Assembly (NCBI RefSeq): GCF_014697615.1
Contig: NZ_JACJSD010000019.1
Location: 62,001 to 126,000 of the forward strand
Direction of reading: 5' to 3'
Length of the DNA: 64,000 nt
Source of the DNA: Nostoc sp. FACHB-280
GTDB taxonomy: Bacteria > Cyanobacteriota > Cyanobacteriia > Cyanobacteriales > Nostocaceae
Below, piece by piece: positions 57,475 through 64,000 of this stretch. The notes beneath the pieces are model-generated. The model searched no databases. It was not told the origin of the DNA and saw only the letters and a program-made list of their open reading frames with translations. The stretch's first letter is position 1, and each line of letters opens with the position of its first letter. Position numbers and translations under genes: made by a program.

Positions 57475-58071
57475 GTGCATTATTGTTTGAAATCCATCTC
57501 TCTTGCCATTTTCATAGTATCCCTGTCTTTTCCTGTAAGCATTGCTGAATCACAGACAAGGAGAAATATGCAACCTATACTGACTACACAGGAGCCAGTA
57601 ACTCAAGAACAAAAGGATGAAGTATTAAGACTCAACTATTTAGGTGTTCAGCAGTTCAACACAGGTAATTATCAAGAAGCTTTGAAGACTTTAGAGCATA
57701 CAGATAAGAGTATACCAACGGCGATCGCCCTTGCACCTACTAGTAATGATGATGGTTTACTTACCCCTGCGGAAATTGTTAACTTAAAAATTAACGCAGA
57801 GTTAGTAGTTTTAAGTGCTTGCAATACTGGGCAATGTAAGATGGCGTAATTGGGTTATCTCATTCTTTAATTATTGCTGGTATGCAAGTGTAATTGTCTC
57901 GCTATGGGCTGTTCCCGATTCACCGACATCAGAACTAATGACAGATTTTTTCGACAATGGGATAAAAATCATGATCAGGCTGTAGCCTTAAGAAATGCTA
58001 TGCTGATTACTATGAAAAAGCATCCAAATCCGATAAATTGGACAGCGTTTACTTTAATCGGAGAGCCGTAA
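57475..58071 (+). pseudogene. TPR-CHAT gene with internal deletion and frameshift
   Basis: The first frame has a signal peptide (ISLAIFIVSLSFPVSIA), one TPR-like unit (LNYLGVQQFNTGNYQEALKT) and then jumps to a late CHAT segment (NDDGLLTPAEIVNLKINAEL, LVVLSACNTGQ). After a frameshift near 57840 it continues SLWAVPDSPTSELMTDFF and NPINWTAFTLIGEP. Most TPRs and the CHAT His region are missing. The parent was a secreted TPR-CHAT protein. It lies between the DUF1822 and CHAT-CHASE2 genes. Confidence 0.8.
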
Positions 58072-58119
58072 TTTAAGCTAAAAGTGTATTTAATTACCAT
58101 TTATTAATAGTTATGATTT

Positions 58120-60531
58120 ATGGCTGGTTCTAAATTTAATTTAAAAATTCAGCAATTTGATAAATTCTGCTCCTTTGAATTAGCTTGGGGTCAGGGTCAG
58201 CAAATTGTAACTACACTTGCTTATCCTGACGAGTTAAATTTTAAATACCAAGAATGGCAGCGCATTTATCTGAGGTTTTATAGTACGGCATTGAGAGGGA
58301 AAGTAGAAGAAGTTGGTAGTTTACTTGCACCTTCTATTGATTGGCGTTCAGAATTAGTTAAAAAAGAAACAGAACTTCTATCTGAGTTTTATCGATGGTT
58401 ACGCAGTGCAGAGTTGTATGAGATTCGTGCAGAAATTGCTAAGGCGACCAGAAACATTGAAAACTCTTACATCAATATCTTTATCAGTTGTAACTCTCTA
58501 GGATTAATAAGATTACCTTGGGAAGTTTGGGAAATTGGCACAGATTTTGGTTTATCATCTAGCAAAATTCGGATTATACGTACATCAATAAATAGAACAC
58601 GACCATTTACACCTTTAAGTCGTTATCGTTCTGGTAAAGCTAGAATTTTAGTAATTTTAGGTGATGAAACTGGATTAAATTTTCAAGCAGAAAAGCAGGC
58701 ATTAAAATCTTTAAAACAATTAGCAGAAGTTGAATTTATTGGTTGGCAACCCCAAGAAAATATTCCTGAGTTAAAAAACAAGATTGTCCAAGCAATTACT
58801 TCTACATTAGGGTGGGATATTTTATTATTTGCAGGGCATAGTAATGAAACAAATCTGACTGGAGGAGAAATAGCGATCGCACCCAATGTGGCTTTATCAG
58901 TCAGTGAGCTAGAACGCCCATTACTAATTGCTAAAGAAAAAGGCTTACGGTTTGCTTTGTTTAATTCTTGTAATGGTTTAAGTATTGCTGATAAATTGAT
59001 TGATTTAGGCATAAGCCAAGTCGCAATTATGCGTGAACCTATCCATAATCAAGTTGCTGGCAAATTTATTTTATCTTTTATTCAAGCCTTGTCTGAATAT
59101 AAAGATATTCATACATCTTTAATTACAGCTTCTCAATATTTTAAACTAGAAAAACATTTTACCTATCCTAGTGCTTACTTAATTCCTTCATTATTCGGAC
59201 ACCCAGAAGCTGATTTATTTTATCTCAAAAATTACGGAATAAAATCATTATTTAAACTTTTTAAACCTACTACTCAAGAGATAGCTTTTATTGGAACATT
59301 ATTAGTAATAAGTTTAATATTACCATTACAAAATTTATTATTACAACAGCGAATTTTATTACAAGCTCAGTATCGTCAATTGACAAACCAATTAGCAATG
59401 AAGGTTAGTCAGCCACCTGTACTATTAGTAACAATTGATGAAGAATCTATTATAAAAGCTAAAATATCTAACCCTAAACCAATGGATCGTAGATATTTAG
59501 CAAGTTTAGTAAATAAACTGACAGCTTATCAAGCTAAAGTTATTGGGATTGATTATTTATTAGATAGACCACATCCACAAACAGATCAAATACTTGCTAA
59601 TTCTATTAAATCTGCTGTTGAGTCTGATAAACATACTCTATTTGTTTTTATTACAGATGATGATAAAAGCGTCTTACCTGAGATTGCTAGTTTAAATTGG
59701 AGTTTAGAAGGAGAAGTTACAACTTATCCTTGGTATGTAAAATTATTACCATATAATTATTTTCAAACTCAACAGCCTTGGAATTTCGCTAGTGTATTAG
59801 CTTTAGCAAAACAGCTACAACAAACTTCTAATCCACCCTTACCACAATTAAACAATAATACAGATTATTTCCAGACGGTAAAAAACTTCTTAATTTCTCA
59901 TAAACAATCGAATAAAACATTTATAAAATACCAGCGTTCACATGAAAAAATAATTACTTTATTAAGTTATAATATCCACCAAATTTTCTTAAAACCTATT
60001 ATTGATTTTTCAATTCCCCCAGAGCAAGTTTATGACTCTATCCCAGCTTGGAAGCTTTTAGAAAGTCAAACAGCACCACAAAATCTACAACAGCAGGTCG
60101 TCATGATCGTTGCAGGCGGTTATGACGAAGCTGGTATATCATTTGATGGAGAAGACAATTATGATCAAGAAAATCTACCACTGGCTATTCAGTACTGGCA
60201 CCCAGATAGCAAAGTGTTTACAGGCGGGGAATATAATGCTTACATGGTACATCATTTTTTGACTGGGCGATTAGTTGTACCAATTCCTGAGGTGTGGTTA
60301 ATAGTCTTAACAGTCATTTTGAGTAAAATCTGGTATTTATGGCAAAATAATAGAAAGAGTACTAATTGGTACTTACTGATATTACCAACTTCTTTTACAG
60401 GTCTTTACGGACTCGTAAGTTTACAATTGTATATTTCTTCATTTGCTATCTTGTTACCTTTGCTGTTACCTTCTGCTACTTTATGGTATTACGTTTTATC
60501 CACTATTTATAAAAGGAAAGCTAATGAATAA
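58120..60531 (+). CDS. CHAT and CHASE2 domain-containing membrane protein (module C)
   Basis: A protein of 803 residues with the same design as the one at 9443: an N-terminal helical region, a CHAT domain (about 175-375) with His240 (LLFAGHSNE) and Cys284 (FNSCNGLSIA), a membrane helix (about 386-403), a CHASE2 domain (about 405-705) and three helices near 725-790. Both catalytic residues are kept, so the protease may be active. It overlaps the DUF928 gene by 8 bp. The gene is clearly AT-rich compared with module A. Predicted role: membrane-signal-controlled protease, by inference. Confidence 0.85.
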   Translation: MAGSKFNLKIQQFDKFCSFELAWGQGQQIVTTLAYPDELNFKYQEWQRIYLRFYSTALRGKVEEVGSLLAPSIDWRSELVKKETELLSEFYRWLRSAELYEIRAEIAKATRNIENSYINIFISCNSLGLIRLPWEVWEIGTDFGLSSSKIRIIRTSINRTRPFTPLSRYRSGKARILVILGDETGLNFQAEKQALKSLKQLAEVEFIGWQPQENIPELKNKIVQAITSTLGWDILLFAGHSNETNLTGGEIAIAPNVALSVSELERPLLIAKEKGLRFALFNSCNGLSIADKLIDLGISQVAIMREPIHNQVAGKFILSFIQALSEYKDIHTSLITASQYFKLEKHFTYPSAYLIPSLFGHPEADLFYLKNYGIKSLFKLFKPTTQEIAFIGTLLVISLILPLQNLLLQQRILLQAQYRQLTNQLAMKVSQPPVLLVTIDEESIIKAKISNPKPMDRRYLASLVNKLTAYQAKVIGIDYLLDRPHPQTDQILANSIKSAVESDKHTLFVFITDDDKSVLPEIASLNWSLEGEVTTYPWYVKLLPYNYFQTQQPWNFASVLALAKQLQQTSNPPLPQLNNNTDYFQTVKNFLISHKQSNKTFIKYQRSHEKIITLLSYNIHQIFLKPIIDFSIPPEQVYDSIPAWKLLESQTAPQNLQQQVVMIVAGGYDEAGISFDGEDNYDQENLPLAIQYWHPDSKVFTGGEYNAYMVHHFLTGRLVVPIPEVWLIVLTVILSKIWYLWQNNRKSTNWYLLILPTSFTGLYGLVSLQLYISSFAILLPLLLPSATLWYYVLSTIYKRKANE

Positions 60532-61300
60532 ATGGCAAATACTTCAATTTGTACTGTTTAGACAAATTAATTATTTAAAATTAAACAAAACTATTCCTGT
60601 GAAAAAGTTAATTTCAATTTATTTTTTGTTTTCCACCTTCTGTCTAACTTATACTAATCTACCTGTTTTATCTAGTCAAACAAAATCTTCATCTACTAAA
60701 GAAGTATCAACTCAATCATTTATAGCGTGGTTTAATCAAATTTCTTTGAGCAAAAAACCCCCAATAAAACCACGCAAAACTGGTAGCAGAAATCCAAACA
60801 GTGCTGATGATAATTTTGTTTGTATGGTTTCTCCTGATTTACCAAACTCTACTAGAGTTATTTGGAGTAATCGTCCTTTATTTATTTGGCAAGGGAAAAT
60901 ACAAAAAATAGTAGTACGTAATAAAAGTAACGGTAATGAATGGACTAGATACATAACAGAAAATCAGAATACTACTACTTACACAGAGAGACAACCACTA
61001 CAACCCGGTCAAAACTACGAATGGCAAGTATTTTTTAAAGATAATTTGTCTATTGAAGTTAATTTTAAGGTAATGGAGATGCAACAACGCGATCGCATTA
61101 CCGCAAATATAACTACTTTAGAAAAGCAACTTAAAGCCCAAGGTAAAGATGCAGAAGCGATCGCCATTGCTAAAGCCAATTACTTTGCTGAAAATCAATT
61201 ATGGTCGGACGTATTGCAGCAAATCTACTCTATAGATAAACCTTCTCCCGAATTAGATAAGTTCCGTCAAGAACTTTCTGAAAATCTGTGCAAGCTTTGA
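60524..61300 (+). CDS. DUF928 domain-containing protein (module C)
   Basis: A protein of 258 residues. A hydrophobic segment at about 26-45 (ISIYFLFSTFCLTYTNLPV) is an uncleaved anchor or signal. The DUF928 core shows RPLFIWQGKIQKIVVRNKSN and LQPGQNYEWQVFFKD, then a helical C-terminus (EAIAIAKANYFAENQLWSDV). AAGGAAA precedes the ATG at 60524, which overlaps the CHAT-CHASE2 stop, so the two are coupled. The PPGGRVLGG stretch of the module A protein is not obvious here. Probably periplasmic. Confidence 0.75.
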   Translation: MNKWQILQFVLFRQINYLKLNKTIPVKKLISIYFLFSTFCLTYTNLPVLSSQTKSSSTKEVSTQSFIAWFNQISLSKKPPIKPRKTGSRNPNSADDNFVCMVSPDLPNSTRVIWSNRPLFIWQGKIQKIVVRNKSNGNEWTRYITENQNTTTYTERQPLQPGQNYEWQVFFKDNLSIEVNFKVMEMQQRDRITANITTLEKQLKAQGKDAEAIAIAKANYFAENQLWSDVLQQIYSIDKPSPELDKFRQELSENLCKL

Positions 61301-61640
61301 AGGCAGGATTAATCTGTAATAAAGCTTCAAGTTTTAACAACTCTCAATACCCAAAGAGGTTAATCTACTAAAGTTTGGGGTTGCCCTCTGGAGTAGCAAT
61401 TCTCTCCCTATGCAACTGTGAAATATGAAATTTTGCATATCCTGCGATCGCCTAGAAATATAAATCAGTGAACAGTGAACAGTGACTGATAACTGGTAAC
61501 TGAAAATTGACAACTGCTATACGTTATCTAAAACTCTATTTAACAACCATCGCTCTTATTCTTGATATCTCACCAGTTATAGCTTAATTTACCGATATTT
61601 TTCTGAGCAACGCAGGTGTTAGCGTAAACACCACAAGACC
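61301..61640. other. Intergenic region with CAGTGAA repeat
   Basis: About 340 bases. CAGTGAACAGTGAACAGTGA at 61467-61486 is a short tandem repeat. No gene was seen. It separates the DUF928 gene from the decayed CHAT gene. Confidence 0.4.
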
Positions 61641-62196
61641 GCAAAGCCGAAGCGGACAGACTTTTACAGCAAGGTAAAAAGAAGTTAAAGAAATTGGCAA
61701 GTTCCTCAAAACGGAACATCTCATTGGCAAAAAAGCAACAGAAGCAACGGTAGTCAAGCTTTTACCGCAAGTGCGATTTATTCATTTAGCAACACACGGT
61801 TTATTTGATGATATCCAAGGATTAAATAGTGCGATCGCTTTAACTCCGTCAGGTAAAGATGATGGCTTATTAACTGCCTCAGAAATTCTCGACCTGAAAC
61901 TCAACGCCGAACTAGTGGTTTTAAGTGCTTGCGACACCGGACGCGGACGAGTAACTGGGGATGGTGTAATTGGTTTATCTCGTTCCTTGATTAGTGCGGG
62001 TGTACCCAGCGTCTTAGTATCGCTGTGGTCAGTTCCAGATTCGCCCACAGCACAATTAATGACTCAATTTTATCAAAATCTGCAAAAAAACCCTGACAAA
62101 GCCCAAGCACTGCGTCAGGCGATGCTGACGACGATGAAAAGCAATCCAAATCCTGTTGATTGGGCGGCTTTTACTTTGATTGGGGAAGCCGAGTAA
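61641..62196 (+). pseudogene. TPR-CHAT gene remnant with internal deletion
   Basis: AEADRLLQQGKKKLKK near 61646-61690 resembles the start of a TPR region; after a frame change the CHAT domain begins at KEIGKFLKTEHLIGKKATEA and runs on with FIHLATHGLFDD (His), VVLSACDTGRGRVTG (Cys) and NPVDWAAFTLIGEAE. The CHAT half is complete and open from 61678, with a possible GTG start at 61771, but TPRs and signal peptide are gone. It is like the pseudogene at 57475, though its CHAT residues are intact. Confidence 0.7.
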
Positions 62197-62307
62197 GTTT
62201 TTTACTTTCTACTAAAGTCAAAAGCTCTCTAAGATTTTTGCATAACCTCAAAAAACCCAGAAGTAGAATCTTTTAAATCGACTACAGCCAAGATATAAAA
62301 ACATACT

Positions 62308-64000
62308 ATGTCTAACCTCAAACGTCGTCATTTTCTCCAATGTTCCGCTTCTACCCTTGCTGCATTGGGTTTGAGTCAATTGGAAATTGTGCAACAGAGC
62401 AATAAGCTAGGTCAAGCCATTGCACAAAATACAGGGCGTAAACTAGCATTATTAGTCGGAATTAATGAATATTCTGAAGATGACGGTTTACCATCTTTAG
62501 AAGGCTGTATCACTGATGTCAGGTTACAGCAGGAGTTATTAATTCACCGCTTTGACTTTAAATCCCAGGATATTCTTACCCTGACTGATAAACAAGCCAC
62601 TCGTCAAGGCATTCTTACAGCCTTTGAAGAACATTTGATTAAACAAGCCAAGCCTGAAGATACAGTGCTGTTTCATTTTTCTGGGCATGGTACAAAAGTT
62701 AAAGATCCAGACGGTGATTCGCCAGATGGGCTAAACAGTACATTGATTCCTGTAGACGGGAAACTACCTCCCAGATTTCCTGAGCAAGGTGGCCCTGTGC
62801 AGCACATTATGGGACACACGCTTTTTTTACTCATGTCTGCATTAAAAACAGATAACGTTACTGTTGTGCTAGACAGCTGCCATTCTGGTGGGGGTAAACG
62901 GGGAAATTTGCGAGTTCGTTCTGTTAACGGTGGCGCACTACTACTACCTAGTCAAGAGGAATTAGAATATCAACGCCAATGGTTGAAGCGACTGGGACTT
63001 TCACCACAAGAATTTATTCAAAAACGCAGACAAGCTGTTGCAAAGGGAGTTGTCATTGCTAGTGCTAAACGTGAGCAATTTGCAGCTGATGTACCTTTTG
63101 ATGACTTTCATGCTGGGGCATTTACTTATTTGTTGACGCAGTATCTTTGGCAACAAACTACTAACGAGGCAATTAACAGCGCGATCGCTAATGTTGAACG
63201 TAGTACTAAAATATTAGCTAAGGAAAACGGAAATCTCCAAGATCCAGAATTTGAGTCTAATTTCAGACCAAACAAGGCCAATGCACCTATATATTTTATT
63301 CCTTTTCAAGCTGTTCCGGCTGAGGCTGTAATTATACAAGCTCAGAGTAATCAAGTTCAGTTGTGGTTAGGTGGGATAGAGCCACAAAGCTTAGAAGCTT
63401 TTAGTGAAAATCCCTTGTTTTCTGTAATTAATGCTCAGGGTGATGAAGTTGGATTGGTAGAGTTAAAGTCACGTCAAGGATTAATTGGCAAAGGTACATT
63501 AATCAACACAGCTACACGCTCAACATTAAAATTACAACCGGGAACTTTATTACAAGAACGTATTCGTAGTGTTCCCAATAATCCTACCTTAAAAATTGGA
63601 ATTGATGAATCGTTAGATCAAAATACCGCCCAACAAGCAATATTAGCCCTTCAAGCACTCAAACGCATCGAACCTCAACCGTTGGGAAAACAAGCGGTGC
63701 AGTATATTATTGGGCAGATGACTCAGACTAAATTTCAAGAATTGCAAAAAAAAGGAATCTCTCAACTTCCAGAAGTTGGTAGTTTTGGTCTATTTTTACC
63801 TAGTCAAGACGAAATTATTGCCAAATCTTTTGGTCAAGCTGGTGAAAATATAACTGAAGCCGTAAAACGATTACAACCTAAATTCAAATCTTTGCTGGCG
63901 GCCAGAGTAGTTAAACAGATTCTCGGCAATACTAATTCATCACGTATTAATGTCATAGTCTCCATGAGTATTGCTAATAGGAATGAACTTATAGCCCAAT
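62308..64000 (+). CDS. Caspase family protease with Tat signal (partial, runs off window)
   Basis: An open frame of 564 codons to the window end. The N-terminus KRRHFLQCSASTLAALGL is a twin-arginine signal. The peptidase C14 domain (about 45-270) has His127 in FHFSGHGT and Cys191 in LDSCHSGGG, the metacaspase pair. A C-terminal region of unknown fold follows (about 320 onwards). It lies 112 bp after the TPR-CHAT remnant. Periplasmic or membrane-side location is implied. It may act with the CHAT-CHASE2 protein, by proximity only. Confidence 0.88.
   Translation, partial: MSNLKRRHFLQCSASTLAALGLSQLEIVQQSNKLGQAIAQNTGRKLALLVGINEYSEDDGLPSLEGCITDVRLQQELLIHRFDFKSQDILTLTDKQATRQGILTAFEEHLIKQAKPEDTVLFHFSGHGTKVKDPDGDSPDGLNSTLIPVDGKLPPRFPEQGGPVQHIMGHTLFLLMSALKTDNVTVVLDSCHSGGGKRGNLRVRSVNGGALLLPSQEELEYQRQWLKRLGLSPQEFIQKRRQAVAKGVVIASAKREQFAADVPFDDFHAGAFTYLLTQYLWQQTTNEAINSAIANVERSTKILAKENGNLQDPEFESNFRPNKANAPIYFIPFQAVPAEAVIIQAQSNQVQLWLGGIEPQSLEAFSENPLFSVINAQGDEVGLVELKSRQGLIGKGTLINTATRSTLKLQPGTLLQERIRSVPNNPTLKIGIDESLDQNTAQQAILALQALKRIEPQPLGKQAVQYIIGQMTQTKFQELQKKGISQLPEVGSFGLFLPSQDEIIAKSFGQAGENITEAVKRLQPKFKSLLAARVVKQILGNTNSSRINVIVSMSIANRNELIAQ

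Larger units (their letters stand above)
50003..64000. mobile_element. Type V-K CRISPR-associated transposon (one end and interior; other end not in window)
   Basis: The element begins at 50003 and extends past the window. Support: terminus TGTACAGTGACA, TnsB-type short repeats, a homing spacer matching tRNA-Leu, an array, cas12k and a cvkR-like gene in V-K order. The outside bases GAATC (49998-50002) are the candidate 5-bp target duplication. tnsB, tnsC and tniQ were not found in the window. Cargo seen: a decayed cell-surface gene, IS remnants and the sigma/DUF1822/CHAT module. The right boundary is unknown, so membership of the last genes is inference. Confidence 0.75.

Noticed and set aside
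53000-64000. A second CAST terminus or tnsB, tnsC, tniQ genes in the window
   Set aside because: I looked for the inverted TGTACAGTGACA and for transposase or AAA-ATPase motifs and found none by eye; only IS5-type remnants are present.

Overview
The window reads as chromosomal DNA of a filamentous, probably heterocyst-forming cyanobacterium (Nostocales). The evidence is the density of HIP1 sites (GCGATCGC), the ndhA-I-G-E/nadK cluster, cyanobacteria-typical families (CCB, DUF3155, DUF3611, DUF1822, DUF928, CHAT-CHASE2), heptamer and octamer tandem repeats between genes, and many multi-PAS histidine kinases. This is inference from content; no marker gene was compared.

Layout. 1-8.4 kb: a cut-off sensor-kinase N-terminus, DUF3155, a CCB-type cytochrome b6f assembly factor with a PadR regulator, small membrane proteins (DUF3611, DUF948, YtxH), a Uma2 nuclease, an orphan N-acetylmuramidase and a CobW-type GTPase. 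8.5-12.9 kb: module A, encoding DUF928, CHAT-CHASE2 and DUF1822. 13-20 kb: three glycosyltransferases, Uma2, a lipoprotein and an FHA protein. 20-34.4 kb: four sensor kinases and an Rcp1-like regulator, an oxidoreductase, a retropepsin-like protease and a nucleoside phosphorylase. 34.4-37.4 kb: module B, DUF1822 plus a sigma-70-like protein. 37.47-37.83 kb: three tandem ~128-bp units, each ending in a terminator-like hairpin, possibly a small-RNA array. 38-44.3 kb: ndhA, ndhI, ndhG, ndhE and nadK, then gltA and sixA. 44.4-49.8 kb: an EVE-like/HNH protein, a DHH phosphoesterase, a second HNH protein and alanine racemase.

From 50.0 kb to the window end lies what I read as one end and the interior of a type V-K CRISPR-associated transposon (CAST) beside tRNA-Leu(UAG). 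Visible are a TGTACAGTGACA terminus, a delocalised 17-nt homing spacer that exactly matches the tRNA 3' end with a GTT PAM, 60 bp between PAM and terminus, a two-spacer CRISPR array, a tracrRNA locus that looks internally deleted, cas12k, and a MerR-type repressor gene (cvkR-like) with two operator-like sites. No tnsB, tnsC or tniQ and no second transposon end were found, so they are either beyond 64 kb or lost.

Inside the transposon is module C: a sigma-like protein, DUF1822, CHAT-CHASE2, DUF928, two decayed TPR-CHAT genes, and a Tat-exported caspase-family protease cut by the window end. The same families form modules A and B outside the transposon. The recurring association of a sigma-like regulator, DUF1822, a membrane caspase-like CHAT-CHASE2 sensor, a secreted DUF928 protein and a caspase is the best candidate here for an undescribed system, and module C suggests it can travel as CAST cargo.
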